From Cellulophaga sp. Hel_I_12 (GTDB lineage Bacteria > Bacteroidota > Bacteroidia > Flavobacteriales > Flavobacteriaceae), in the NCBI RefSeq assembly GCF_000799565.1, contig NZ_JUHB01000001.1, positions 1,426,001 through 1,490,000 on the forward strand: DNA of 64,000 bases, written 5' to 3'. Positions within the stretch are counted from its first letter, which is position 1. The number at the start of each line of letters is the position of its first letter. Below are positions 48,009-57,281 of this stretch, piece after piece. The notes below the pieces were generated by a model that worked only from the letters and a program-made list of their open reading frames with translations, had not been told where the DNA came from and did no database searches. The position numbers were made by a program, and so were the translations under genes.

Positions 48009-48575
48009 TTAAGTGGTATTCCTCATGCGTTTTGGACCATACCAAAGCCAAAAGCCCGTGATGGTAAAAATCAATAATGCGACGCTCATGATGGTACTAT
48101 AGGTTAACTTTATATAACCGCCTGAAATATTAAAAAATCGATCTAAAATAGAGCCATCGTGAATGTTTTCAACCAGATCGGCATTTCGCTTGCCAAATTC
48201 TAAAAGCTTTCCCGTTCCTCCATCGAGTTGCAAACCGTAATAATCATCAAAAATAAACTTCACAACGCCCTTGTCTTTGCGAATATCTACGCGATCTAAA
48301 GCAATGGGCTTTTCTGAAACTACTGAATCTTGAATTATAGTATATGCCTTTTGATATAAAACCTCTAAGGGCAACCATTCGGAAAATTCGGAAGTTGTTC
48401 CTTTTTGAGTTTCTGCCAACAGCAACCCGTTGCTGTTTTTTTTCCAACCCAATAAAAGTCCCGAGATAGAAATAAAAAAGAAAAAAATAAACAACACCGC
48501 CCCAGTGTATCGGTGAATTTTTCTAAAAATACGTAAAACTTTAGCTTGTTTTTTTCTGCTATTGGTTGAACTCAT
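48009..48575 (-). CDS. PepSY-associated two-helix membrane protein
   Basis: This 188-residue protein has an N-terminal helix (HRYTGAVLFIFFFFISISGLL) and a C-terminal helix (LTYSTIMSVALLIFTITGFWLWYGPKRMR). Between them lies a periplasmic PepSY-like region (RVDIRKDKGVVKFIFDDYYGLQLDGGTG). The HRYTG and GFWLWYGPKR motifs are typical of PepSY_TM/PiuB-like proteins linked to iron uptake or reduction. It is shorter than the full PepSY_TM proteins (~370), so it is a small version. Cofactor and partner are unknown. Confidence 0.8.
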   Translation of the reverse strand: MSSTNSRKKQAKVLRIFRKIHRYTGAVLFIFFFFISISGLLLGWKKNSNGLLLAETQKGTTSEFSEWLPLEVLYQKAYTIIQDSVVSEKPIALDRVDIRKDKGVVKFIFDDYYGLQLDGGTGKLLEFGKRNADLVENIHDGSILDRFFNISGGYIKLTYSTIMSVALLIFTITGFWLWYGPKRMRNTT

Positions 48576-48906
48576 GATAAGCTATTCAATACGGTAAGAA
48601 GAAACTCTTACTTTAAATTTTGACTGCGGAAGATAGAAATATAAAACTAAAATTTTCTCAAAGAAATGCTAAAATTAGAGTCACTTCGAAAGCGCCATAA
48701 AAGGCTAATCGATACCGATTTGGCATGGTCGTCTTACATTCAAAAAACAATAAAAAAGAGAGGTTTAACTAGTCGAGTAGTTTGCAGTGGTCAAAAGAGG
48801 AAAAACTCTTTCTAAAAATTGATGATGCCCATGCACTCAGAATTACAAAAAAAGAGCAGCGCACTAAAAAAAACCTGGAGTAAAACACATATACCTCTAA
48901 AACAAA
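48576..48906. other. Intergenic region with no supported gene
   Basis: In this 331-bp gap a 49-codon plus-strand frame starts at 48667 and encodes a Lys/Arg-rich peptide. Another frame over 48780-48890 stays open without a start. Neither has a recognisable motif or promoter. It may hold a decayed gene. Confidence 0.4.
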
Positions 48907-49992
48907 TTAATCCTCATATACTGTTTTAGCATAATCGCTATGTAGTTCAGAAATTAAAAACTCAACCCGTCTGTTTTTAAAACGAAGTGTTTCTTCGTTA
49001 TTATCAACGATCGGTTTTTTAAGACCAAAACCTTTCCATTCAATTCTATTTTTAGGCACTCCGGCTTTGATTAAAAAATTAGCTATTGTTTCAGCTCGTT
49101 TATGCGATAAGGTATCATTATAGTCGTCAGACCCCAAAGCATCTGTATGCCCATACAAGTTCACTTTTAAACTTGGCTTTGCTTCTAGGTAGGCTACTAA
49201 ATCGTTTAATTGACGGGAATATTTAATTTCAATGGTCGTTTCGTCAAAATCGAACAATACATCGTCAAAAACATATAGTTCATTCAAATTAAAAAAGGGC
49301 ATGGCCTCCACACTGACCATATCAATAAAATAATAGGCCGATTTTTTTGAGGTTTTTTTTACAACTTCCACCATGGTAGATTCATTGCTTTTAAAATTCC
49401 CAATAGTTAAAAAGCGCTCATTTCCCTTTGCTACAAACGTGGTTGAAATTTGCGTCCAATCTTCCGTGTTATTGTAAAAAGTACTGTTTGTAATTTCCTT
49501 AAAGTTGTTTGTAAAATCTGCAGGTAAATAGGCTAAATCTATATATTTTGAGGTACTCATTTCAAAAGCGGCTTTTGACAGTAACACGTCGAACCTATTC
49601 ACAGCAAATTCTACTTTATCTGCTAGGTTAACCAAAAAAGAAACTTTGTATAGTTTTCCCTGCGTTAAGGGAGTATTCAATGATGCGGTAATATATTCTC
49701 TATAATCATTTGGTGCATACATATACATTCCGGCATAAGCATCCCCATCAAAAGGGAGTTGTGAACCTATAAAATTATTTTCAACAGGTAATTCTTGGCT
49801 GCAGGTGTGAAAATAATCGGTAGTACCTAAACTTGGAATCTTCCAATCTGTTGCATCTAAACTCAAGGAGCCGTATTCCTTAGGGCATTGGTGGTACGCC
49901 TCAAAACTAGGGTTTTTGACTAAATTTTGACTCTGTCCGAGAAAATTAGCCAATCCAAAAAATACGTATAACAACTTGAAAAATATTTTCAT
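48907..49992 (-). CDS. OmpA-family outer-membrane protein with N-terminal adhesin-like domain
   Basis: This 361-residue protein has a signal peptide (1-~21). The N-terminal ~240 residues form a beta-rich domain beginning LVKNPSFEAYHQCPKEYG, a carbohydrate-binding or jelly-roll-like opening. The C-terminal ~110 residues are a peptidoglycan-binding OmpA domain: LFDFDETTIEI, LYGHTDALGSDDYN, LSHKRAETIANFL, VEFLI. The protein probably links the outer layer to the cell wall. It lies 113 bp downstream of the barrel gene on the same strand. Confidence 0.88.
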   Translation of the reverse strand: MKIFFKLLYVFFGLANFLGQSQNLVKNPSFEAYHQCPKEYGSLSLDATDWKIPSLGTTDYFHTCSQELPVENNFIGSQLPFDGDAYAGMYMYAPNDYREYITASLNTPLTQGKLYKVSFLVNLADKVEFAVNRFDVLLSKAAFEMSTSKYIDLAYLPADFTNNFKEITNSTFYNNTEDWTQISTTFVAKGNERFLTIGNFKSNESTMVEVVKKTSKKSAYYFIDMVSVEAMPFFNLNELYVFDDVLFDFDETTIEIKYSRQLNDLVAYLEAKPSLKVNLYGHTDALGSDDYNDTLSHKRAETIANFLIKAGVPKNRIEWKGFGLKKPIVDNNEETLRFKNRRVEFLISELHSDYAKTVYED

Positions 49993-50105
49993 TATACACC
50001 AATAAGTCGATTAAACTATACACCAGTTGTATAAAATTAAGCATATAATCTTAGTTTTTGTCTAAATAGAAAATATTTTAGACGAAATACATAAGACTTA
50101 CTTAC

Positions 50106-51863
50106 CTAAAAATCAAACTTATAGGTTGCACCTGCGATCACTTGCAGCCCTTGTACGGGGTAGTTTGCCCAACGCTGATAATTACTATTGGTCAGGTTAT
50201 TTCCTTTTAGAAAAACAGAAAGTTGGTTATTAAATCGATATCCTAAATGCGCATTGACATCCCAAAAAGCATTTAAAGAAATTTCTTCTGATGGAAAATT
50301 ATCTTGTGGCGTATTTTGAACGACTTCTGATAATAAATCGTCACGTTGACCCATATAAAAAAGAGAAGCACCTAAATACCATTGCTGTGTAATTTGATAG
50401 TCCATAAATGCAGAACTCGTAAATTTTGGTAAGTTCCATGCAGGGCGATCCGTTTCTGTGGTATAATTGAATGCTTCTGCATTTAAGCCCAATGAAAAGT
50501 TTCGTTTAATATCCACATTCAATTCTCCAAAAATACCCAAGGTTTTTACGTCATCATAAAAAACCTCAAACGAATTACGATAGGTGTAGGCCTTATCATC
50601 ATCTCTAAACGAATTTAAAGGGTTCCATTTAAACAATGGCTTTCTATTTTCTGTTTTGTACGTGGCTCTAATGTTATAACTCAAGTTAGGTATCAATTGT
50701 CCTTTAATACCCGCATAGGCATTATATTTTTGATCGGTTGGTTGAATTGTTAAGGTTGGTGACACAAACGGATTTTCCTCAACAAAGTCGTAATACGAAT
50801 TCTGCAGCAATTCACCTTGAATACCACCATAAGCAATAACTATTTCTTCTAAAACGCGATAGCTCGCTGTAATATTGGGATAGATATAAAAATTACTATC
50901 GCTATTTTCAGCATCTAAACCAAAAACAAGGTTTGCTCCTAAATTTAAAGTCAAATCATCACGAATAATTTCAATACTTGGCCCAAATCCTGCTTGAAAA
51001 AAACGGTAATTATTTCCCGCTAAATTTTCTACACTATTTACATCTGCATTTTTAAAGCTTCCACCCAGATAATCGAGCTTTACATTAATTTTAATATTTT
51101 CATCTTGAACTGGAAAGGCTGCTATACCTTTGATCATCGCTCTATTTTCTGCTGATTTTGTGGCATCAAAAAAACGACGAAACAAAGCTTCTCCCCTTTC
51201 AAAGTATGTATCTTCAAGGTTGATATGTCCCGCAATTTCGGCGTTAAAATAATTTTGTTTTGAATCTAAGTCCTCAATTTGCTGATCCGTTAAATTCCCT
51301 AATGGTACTCCATACCAGTTGTATAGTTGATGTTGTAAGCCCAAATTAAGGCCCCAATCCAAATCTGTATCACTTTTAGCATAAGCGGCTACCAATTTAG
51401 TGTCATAAAAGTCATTATTTAGTGCAATACTATCAATTTGACCTCTTGAAGAATGGTGGGTAAGGCCTAAATCTAAGCGTTCATCTCTATTGATACTTCT
51501 ACTGGTGTATACTTCTGCCAAAGCATTATCATAGGTGCCAAAACCCAATGAAGCATACGAATTGAAGAGTACGGGTGGAGCCACCTTATCGACCGTAGCC
51601 GCTTTTCCTTTTGCGGGTGTAAAGGTAGAAGCTACAGGAACGGAGAAAATAGTATAGTCAATTTTTTTCTTTTTTAAAACGATAGAATCGTTGATAACAG
51701 GTACCGATTTGATCTTAAAAGCATCTGCTACGGTGGGCTTGTAGGCCTTTACAACAGTCACTGTTTCGGTTCCTATAATGCTATCTTTATCTTTTTTTTG
51801 GGCTACAAGCGATTGGAAAAACCCCAAAAAAACAAGCATGAATAATTTTATATATTGCTGCAT
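50106..51863 (-). CDS. Plug-less TonB-receptor-like outer-membrane barrel
   Basis: From ATG at 51863 this is 585 residues with a signal peptide (1-22, ending LVAQ). An upstream in-frame TTG would overlap the TPR gene and bury the signal, so I reject it. After ~100 residues of linker (TVTVVKAYKPTVADAFKIK) come many amphipathic strands. The end LTNSNYQRWANYPVQG with GATYKFDF is the classic TonB-dependent receptor C-terminus. There is no plug domain, no TonB box that I recognise, and the length is short. It starts 25 bp after the TPR gene, so the pair is cotranscribed. Confidence 0.8.
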   Translation of the reverse strand: MQQYIKLFMLVFLGFFQSLVAQKKDKDSIIGTETVTVVKAYKPTVADAFKIKSVPVINDSIVLKKKKIDYTIFSVPVASTFTPAKGKAATVDKVAPPVLFNSYASLGFGTYDNALAEVYTSRSINRDERLDLGLTHHSSRGQIDSIALNNDFYDTKLVAAYAKSDTDLDWGLNLGLQHQLYNWYGVPLGNLTDQQIEDLDSKQNYFNAEIAGHINLEDTYFERGEALFRRFFDATKSAENRAMIKGIAAFPVQDENIKINVKLDYLGGSFKNADVNSVENLAGNNYRFFQAGFGPSIEIIRDDLTLNLGANLVFGLDAENSDSNFYIYPNITASYRVLEEIVIAYGGIQGELLQNSYYDFVEENPFVSPTLTIQPTDQKYNAYAGIKGQLIPNLSYNIRATYKTENRKPLFKWNPLNSFRDDDKAYTYRNSFEVFYDDVKTLGIFGELNVDIKRNFSLGLNAEAFNYTTETDRPAWNLPKFTSSAFMDYQITQQWYLGASLFYMGQRDDLLSEVVQNTPQDNFPSEEISLNAFWDVNAHLGYRFNNQLSVFLKGNNLTNSNYQRWANYPVQGLQVIAGATYKFDF

Positions 51864-51888
51864 ATTGTGTCTCTTTTGCAATTGGAAA

Positions 51889-54800
51889 TTAATTTTGAGG
51901 GTTGACGGATGAATTGCTTTTCGCCTCTTTCGATTTAATTTTGAAGGCTTCTTGTTTCGCTTCTGCAACTATTTCGGGATACTGCGCAAAATTAACAATA
52001 ACGCTATCTAAAATATAAGTAGCCTGATATGCATCGCCAAGGGCGTCGAAGTTTTTAGCCATTAGCACTAAACCTTTTCCACCCCATTCTTTATAGGCAG
52101 AAAAATCTTTGGCTAATTTTTGTACCGATTCATTTGAAGCTTCATTATTGCCTTCTTTATGCTTAAAATAGGCATCATAATATAAGGCTTCGGCAGCTAA
52201 TGATCCTGTAGCAATACTCAATACCTCTGCATACGCTGTTTTTGCTCTTGCTTCATTATTGGTTTGAATAGCCGAACGAGCAATCATTATTTGAGCATCA
52301 CTCTTAATCCGGTTATCTATTTTACTGGTAGCTAATACCTTTTCAGCATAGGCGATGGTTTTGGCATATTGCTTTTGTTCAAAATAGCCTTTCATTAAGT
52401 TAGACTGTGCAAAGGTGATATTCTGCTGAATATTTGCTGTTTGCTCTAATTTTTCAAGAAATGGTATGGCCGTATTGTAATCGTTTTTACTTACATAAAT
52501 CTCGCAAACCCTAGTTAAGGCTTGTTCAGAATATTCACTAGTGCCTCTTTCAGCAACGTTTTTGTAATTGCTTAGTGCTTTCTCTTTATCGTTGTTAGCA
52601 TAATACAATTGTGCTAAATTAAAGTTGGCTTTCAAAGCGTGGATTCCCTTTGGAAATTCTTTTAGGTAATTTAGATAGCCCCGCATCGCCTGGTCTGTAT
52701 TGCCTTCTAAATATTTTTGATCGGCAGAACTAAAGGTAGCATTGTCTAATTCTGTATCTGTTACCTCTACAAAATCTAGACCACGAACCCACTCGGCATA
52801 TTCACCAACTCTACCCAAATCAACATAAATAAGCTTGGCCGTAGTCACCGCTTGTATGGCCTCTTGCGTATTTGGGTAATCACGAACAACCATTTTAAAT
52901 TTAGTCAAGGCTTTTTCACTTTCATTGGCATTATAATGAACCAAACCTTGACGCACGATGGCTTGAGGCACTAAGGAGCTCCCTTTATACTCGCTAATAA
53001 GTTTATCGTAAATACGCAAACCCTCATCTTCCTTATTTGCCCGTACATACGAATTAGCCAATTCGAAAAGCGCATCGTCCTTTAGGGTTGATTTTGGATA
53101 CTTTAGCACAAAAGAATTCAAATCTTCTATTTTAGTAGCTACACGATCAACAAAACCATAACTCAATGCTTTTTGAAAAGCTGCGTAATCTTTTTCACTT
53201 CCCTCTCCTTCTAAGGCAGCGTTATACGCTTCTATGGCGGGCCAATATTTGCTTGAGGCAAAATAACTATCTCCCAAACGTAAAAAGGCATCGTGTTTTT
53301 TATCCGCTTCTTTGTTCAGGGTCGTATAATTAGAGAGGTAGGTTGCCGCATTTGCATAATCCTTTAACTTAAAATACGTATACCCTAAGTTGTAATCAAA
53401 ATCTTCATAATCAGGTGTGGATTTTGCTTGTGGATTTTTTTGAAAATCTTTAAAACCAACCAAAGCCTCTTCAAATCTATTGCTATTATAGGCTGATTCT
53501 GCCCTCCAAAAAGTAGCCCTAGCTTTAAATTTTGGATCCTCTGCCTTGTCTAATGATTTGTCAAAAGCAGCTATAGCTCCAGCATAATCGGCAGCTAAAA
53601 ATAACTCTACACCCCTGTAAAAGGCAACTTTCTGATAGGTTGCTTTACTTGCATAGGACTTATTGTTTTCTAAAAGTTCTAAGGCTCCAGCAAAGTTTTT
53701 TGAGGTAATGTATGAATCGACCAATAACTCTTGTATTTCCTGAGCATTTTCATCTTTAGGATAATTCTCTAAGTACTTGGTCAGTACAGTAGGTACATTT
53801 TCGTAAGGATTTCCTACTTCATAACTTAAACGTGCATAATTTAGAAAAGCATCTTTTTGAATTTGTTCCGAATAGGGCATTTGCGACGCATTTCTAAAAG
53901 CATTTAAAGCTTCTGACTTTTTATTCAGCTTTAAATAACATTCTGCCAAATGGTAATAAGCGTTCTGAGAAACATCGGTACTGCCACCAATAATTTTATT
54001 AAATTGTTGAATGGCGTTCGTATAATCTCCTTGCTTATAGTAACTATAGCCTAATAAATAATAATCGGTATTGCTCCATTTACCAGCTTTTCCATTGTAC
54101 TCTAAAAGATAGGAAACGGCATTATCGTATTGTTTTAGATTAAAATAACTTTCACCTATAATTTTATTTAATTCTGATTTTTCTAAGCGATCCGCTTTTT
54201 GTAATTGCTTTTTAGCAAGGCCAATAGCTTCTTCGAATTTTCCCAATTTAAAATTCATGTCTGCCTGATAATAGGATAGCTTTTCATCTAAAACCTTTTG
54301 ATCTGTGATTTGATCAAAACGCTGATTCGCCCCTACATAATCATCTTGCTGATAAGCGATAAACCCCAAGTAATATTTAGCTTGTGAGCCATAAATAGGA
54401 GAAGTAGTTACCTTATTTAGATATGTTTCTGCTTCTTTGGCGTTTTTTGAAGAGAATAACGCATACCCGTAATTAAAGTTAAATTTATCAATTTCTGCCC
54501 TAGATAATGAGCTTTGATCTACACGTTTGTACCATTTTAAGGCGTAGGGGTATTTTCCAGTTTCAAAATAGTACTCAGCCACATCGGTATATGCCGCGTT
54601 GCGTTTGGTCGACGTGGGGTAATTCTCCACAAAGTCTTCCATTAATTTATCTGCACCCAGTTGGTTTAAGCGAACCGCAGCATTTGCAGCATAATAGGCA
54701 CTATTAGCTTCGGTCTCCGGATCTTTAGTGGCATATTTAACCTTCTCAAAAATAGCTTGTGCCGCTTGAAATTGTTCATTATTGTAGAGTGTCAGCGCTT

Positions 54801-54906
54801 GCTGATACTCTTTTTGATCATGGGTATAAATTTTTGATTTTTGTGCACTTAGAAGATGCCAAGACCCAATAAGGACTAGCAATAATGCGAATTTTTTCTT
54901 TAACAT
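51889..54906 (-). CDS. Large TPR protein of the periplasm
   Basis: This 1005-residue protein has a signal peptide (1-22, ending LLSAQ) and is made of TPR/SEL-like helical repeats throughout, with recurring Y.LGY, A...F.., and YP.S elements (for example YYLLGYSYYKQGDYTNAIQQF in two parts). There is no lipobox, so it is probably periplasmic. ATG at 54906 is chosen over a TTG five codons upstream because the signal peptide starts there. It is cotranscribed with the plug-less barrel, so it may be the barrel's periplasmic partner. It is not the T9SS protein SprE as far as I can judge. Confidence 0.82.
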   Translation of the reverse strand: MLKKKFALLLVLIGSWHLLSAQKSKIYTHDQKEYQQALTLYNNEQFQAAQAIFEKVKYATKDPETEANSAYYAANAAVRLNQLGADKLMEDFVENYPTSTKRNAAYTDVAEYYFETGKYPYALKWYKRVDQSSLSRAEIDKFNFNYGYALFSSKNAKEAETYLNKVTTSPIYGSQAKYYLGFIAYQQDDYVGANQRFDQITDQKVLDEKLSYYQADMNFKLGKFEEAIGLAKKQLQKADRLEKSELNKIIGESYFNLKQYDNAVSYLLEYNGKAGKWSNTDYYLLGYSYYKQGDYTNAIQQFNKIIGGSTDVSQNAYYHLAECYLKLNKKSEALNAFRNASQMPYSEQIQKDAFLNYARLSYEVGNPYENVPTVLTKYLENYPKDENAQEIQELLVDSYITSKNFAGALELLENNKSYASKATYQKVAFYRGVELFLAADYAGAIAAFDKSLDKAEDPKFKARATFWRAESAYNSNRFEEALVGFKDFQKNPQAKSTPDYEDFDYNLGYTYFKLKDYANAATYLSNYTTLNKEADKKHDAFLRLGDSYFASSKYWPAIEAYNAALEGEGSEKDYAAFQKALSYGFVDRVATKIEDLNSFVLKYPKSTLKDDALFELANSYVRANKEDEGLRIYDKLISEYKGSSLVPQAIVRQGLVHYNANESEKALTKFKMVVRDYPNTQEAIQAVTTAKLIYVDLGRVGEYAEWVRGLDFVEVTDTELDNATFSSADQKYLEGNTDQAMRGYLNYLKEFPKGIHALKANFNLAQLYYANNDKEKALSNYKNVAERGTSEYSEQALTRVCEIYVSKNDYNTAIPFLEKLEQTANIQQNITFAQSNLMKGYFEQKQYAKTIAYAEKVLATSKIDNRIKSDAQIMIARSAIQTNNEARAKTAYAEVLSIATGSLAAEALYYDAYFKHKEGNNEASNESVQKLAKDFSAYKEWGGKGLVLMAKNFDALGDAYQATYILDSVIVNFAQYPEIVAEAKQEAFKIKSKEAKSNSSVNPQN

Positions 54907-54994
54907 AGTGTTCTCCAACAATTAAGAAATGTCTCGTTTAGTAGTACCATAACGACAAAAAGAATGCTTAAGTATGCGAAGATACTTTTTTATT

Positions 54995-55014
54995 TTGAAC
55001 AAAATTTTGTTTAA
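54995..55014. promoter_or_regulatory. 20-bp near-perfect palindrome between the TPR and ftsE genes
   Basis: The core AACAAAATTTTGTT (54998-55011) is a perfect 14-bp palindrome, extended to 20 bp with one mismatched pair. It lies in the 149-bp divergent gap, 41 bp upstream of ftsE. It is a candidate operator; AT-rich palindromes also arise by chance. Confidence 0.35.
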
Positions 55015-55055
55015 TATCACCTTAAGGTATTACTTTTATAACAACATTAGGCACT

Positions 55056-55739
55056 ATGACTGAAAGTATTTTAAAATTAACCGACGTTGCTATTTTTCAG
55101 AAAGACAGTTTAGTTCTGAATGAGGTCAATATTGAGGTAAAAAGGGGTGAATTTATTTATTTAATAGGTAAGACAGGAAGCGGGAAAAGTAGTTTTATGA
55201 AAACACTTTACGGGGATTTACCTTTAAAAGAAGGAACTGGTAGTGTGGTTGATTTTGACTTGAGAGCCCTAAAAGAAAAAGACATTCCGTTTTTAAGGCG
55301 TAAACTTGGCATAGTTTTTCAAGATTTTAAGTTACTCCCAGACCGAACGGTAAACAATAATTTTCTCTTTGTTTTAAAAGCTACAGGCTGGAAAGACGCC
55401 TCGAAAATGGAAGCTCAAATTGAAAGTGTTTTGGACAAAGTAGGCATGAAAACAAAAGGGTTTAAATTTCCACATGAGTTATCTGGTGGTGAGCAACAAC
55501 GTATTGCCATCGCCAGGGCTTTATTGAATGATCCTGAGCTTATTTTAGCCGATGAACCTACGGGAAATCTTGATCCTCAAACCAGTGTAGAGGTAATGAA
55601 AGTATTACAAGAAATTAATAAAACTGGGCGTACTATTTTAATGGCCACCCACGATTACGCTTTACTACTTAAATACCCATCAAAAACGCTGAAGTGTGAT
55701 GGCAACAAGGTATTTGAAGTGGTGCAAAAGGCGGTTTAA
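55056..55739 (+). CDS. ftsE: FtsE-like cell-division ABC ATPase
   Basis: FtsE with FtsX activates cell-wall hydrolases at division. The 227-residue ATPase has Walker [10 protein letters not shown] (38-46), [16 protein letters not shown] with the FtsE-type Q-loop, signature [15 protein letters not shown], Walker [13 protein letters not shown] and switch His in MATHD. ftsX is not adjacent, as is common in Bacteroidota. LolD-type ATPases are close relatives, but the KLLPDRTV segment favours FtsE. Confidence 0.88.
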   Translation: MTESILKLTDVAIFQKDSLVLNEVNIEVKRGEFIYLIGKTGSGKSSFMKTLYGDLPLKEGTGSVVDFDLRALKEKDIPFLRRKLGIVFQDFKLLPDRTVNNNFLFVLKATGWKDASKMEAQIESVLDKVGMKTKGFKFPHELSGGEQQRIAIARALLNDPELILADEPTGNLDPQTSVEVMKVLQEINKTGRTILMATHDYALLLKYPSKTLKCDGNKVFEVVQKAV

Positions 55740-55768
55740 TTTCTATTGGCTGGTCGCTAAAACTATTT

Positions 55769-55789
55769 CAAGTTTCGGGTTTAAGTTTT
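55769..55789. repeat. Short 7-bp-period tract after ftsE
   Basis: CAAGTTT, CGGGTTT and AAGTTTT follow each other; the third is shifted by one base. The units resemble the reverse complement of those at 13566 (CGAGTTT, TAAGTTT). It lies 30 bp after the ftsE stop. Confidence 0.35.
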
Positions 55790-55837
55790 TTGAGGTAAAC
55801 CAAGGACCTTTATTGTTTTAAATTTTTAAATATTATT

Positions 55838-56155
55838 ATGATTTTAACCACTACAAACAGCATTGAAGGAAAAACAATTACCCACTATTTGGGCATTGTA
55901 TCTGATATTACCTACACAGCTACTTTCAGCGGTTCTGGCATGTCTTTAAAAGATATGTTCAGCAGTAAAAAGTACTATGCTGCCTATGAAAAATCGCTCT
56001 TAGAGGCGAAAGAAGCAGTATTTCAAAAATTAAGAACACATGCTGAAAACTTAAAAGCTAATGCTATTGTAGGTATAAAGGTTGATGTAGAACCTATTTC
56101 TGGCTCCATGACAAGTATGATTTCAGTTGTAGGCACTGCAGTAGTTGTGATTTAG
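55838..56155 (+). CDS. YbjQ-family protein
   Basis: This 105-residue protein matches the YbjQ/UPF0145 family: TTNSIEGKTITHYLGIVSD at the start, the middle KYYAAYEKSLLEAKEAVFQKL in two parts, and a C-terminal NAIVGIKVDVEPIS segment followed by VVGTAVVVI. The family forms ring-like pentamers and is often labelled heavy-metal-binding. The function is unknown. It follows ftsE with 98 bp between and is followed by a G-rich heptad tract. Confidence 0.88.
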   Translation: MILTTTNSIEGKTITHYLGIVSDITYTATFSGSGMSLKDMFSSKKYYAAYEKSLLEAKEAVFQKLRTHAENLKANAIVGIKVDVEPISGSMTSMISVVGTAVVVI

Positions 56156-56195
56156 GGGGATGTTGGGCGTTGGGTGCTATATTTTGGGTTTTGGG
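56155..56195 (+). repeat. G-rich heptad tract after the YbjQ gene
   Basis: G runs lie at 56155-56159, 56165-56167, 56172-56174, 56186-56188 and 56193-56195. The last four fall on one 7-bp register with one unit degenerate. The tract begins on the last base of the YbjQ stop codon. Four or more G3 runs could form a G-quadruplex in the transcript or coding strand. Confidence 0.5.
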
Positions 56196-56258
56196 TTAAA
56201 ATCTTTTTGCTTTTTCATTTTTCATTTTTAAAAAAACTTACCTTTTAATACAACCAGT

Positions 56259-57074
56259 TTGATTCTAAAAAAACAAGCCTACAAACCCGATAAAAAAGCG
56301 AATCCAATTATTGGGATTTTGTTGTTTTTGATTTCTATTGTATTGGTAGCGATAACAACACCAATTGGTTTTATATATGGTGTATTGCACAGTGTTTTTA
56401 CGAAAGGGTTTAGGGGAATTGGAGAATTCAGTTTAAACATGGCCATTTCGATTGATCAATTAGGAAATGTGATCATGCAGCATCTTTTAAATGTTTTATG
56501 GATTCGTCCAAACGGCTATAAATTTGGAAATAGAGACGAAACTATTTCTAGTGCTTTAGGAAGGAACAAACAGTTAAATACATTAACCAAATTCGGAAGC
56601 TTCATAGATGCTATTCTTGATAAAATAGACCCTAATCACTCTTTAAATTCTATCGATTATTACATAGAACCTTCAACCCAAATCATTGATAAAGTTGCAT
56701 GGATTTATATTGAAGATTTTAAAATTTTAAGTACAAAAAATAAAGGTAAAACCAAGTTTTATATTCCAGGAGGTAAACGAGAACACCAAGAAACAGACCA
56801 AGAGACCCTTTTTCGAGAAATCAAAGAAGAACTACAAGTAGACCTGATAAGCGATACACTAAAATTTATTGGTATTTTTGAAGCACAAGCAGACGCGCAT
56901 AAACCGGGAGTATTTGTAAGGATGACCTGTTATTCGGCAGCTTACTCAGGCCAATTAAAGGCTGACAATGAAGTTGAAGAACTTGTTTGGTTAGCCTATA
57001 AAGACAAACATTTAATTTCTGAGGTAGATACCTTGATATTTGATTTTTTGTTTGATTTAGGTTTATTGCGCTAG
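56259..57074 (+). CDS. Membrane-anchored NUDIX hydrolase
   Basis: This 271-residue protein has an N-terminal hydrophobic segment (~13-45, IIGILLFLISIVLVAITTP) followed by a soluble region and a C-terminal NUDIX domain. The NUDIX box lies near 171-193 (GGKREHQE followed by LFREIKEEL), with Gln where the usual Gly stands at the end. NUDIX enzymes cleave nucleoside diphosphates linked to other groups; the substrate is unknown. The start is TTG at 56259: an in-frame TAA lies upstream at 56229-56231 with no ATG between, and the first internal ATG would lose the membrane segment. Confidence 0.85.
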   Translation: MILKKQAYKPDKKANPIIGILLFLISIVLVAITTPIGFIYGVLHSVFTKGFRGIGEFSLNMAISIDQLGNVIMQHLLNVLWIRPNGYKFGNRDETISSALGRNKQLNTLTKFGSFIDAILDKIDPNHSLNSIDYYIEPSTQIIDKVAWIYIEDFKILSTKNKGKTKFYIPGGKREHQETDQETLFREIKEELQVDLISDTLKFIGIFEAQADAHKPGVFVRMTCYSAAYSGQLKADNEVEELVWLAYKDKHLISEVDTLIFDFLFDLGLLR

Positions 57075-57251
57075 TCTATTATATTTTTTTGAAGGCTTAT
57101 CGATGCTGATTTCTCAACGAATTGTTTCAAGCTAAACGTAATTCAGATAAATAAATTTAAACTTAAAGACCATTCTCTTTTTAGCGACTGTCTTTTGAAT
57201 CTCCTGTATTTTGAACTTCGCATTTTTTACGCATAATTTTTAATTATTCCC

Positions 57252-57259
57252 TACTTTTG
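57252..57259 (+). promoter_or_regulatory. -7 element for the ROK kinase gene
   Basis: The sequence TACTTTTG matches TAnnTTTG, 22 bp before the ATG. No TTG is seen at the usual -33 distance. Confidence 0.5.
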
Positions 57260-57281
57260 TTAAAAATTTAGTCTAAAACGT

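Noticed and set aside
48667..48816. 49-codon Lys/Arg-rich frame in the gap before the OmpA-family gene
   Set aside because: No motif, no promoter and a basic low-information sequence; possibly a decayed gene but not supported.
49993..50105. Inverted repeats in the gap between the barrel and OmpA-family genes
   Set aside because: The stems are AT-rich, with large loops and no T run, so chance is a sufficient explanation.
51864..51968. N-terminal extension of the plug-less barrel from an upstream TTG
   Set aside because: It overlaps the TPR gene and would place 35 basic residues before a clear signal peptide.
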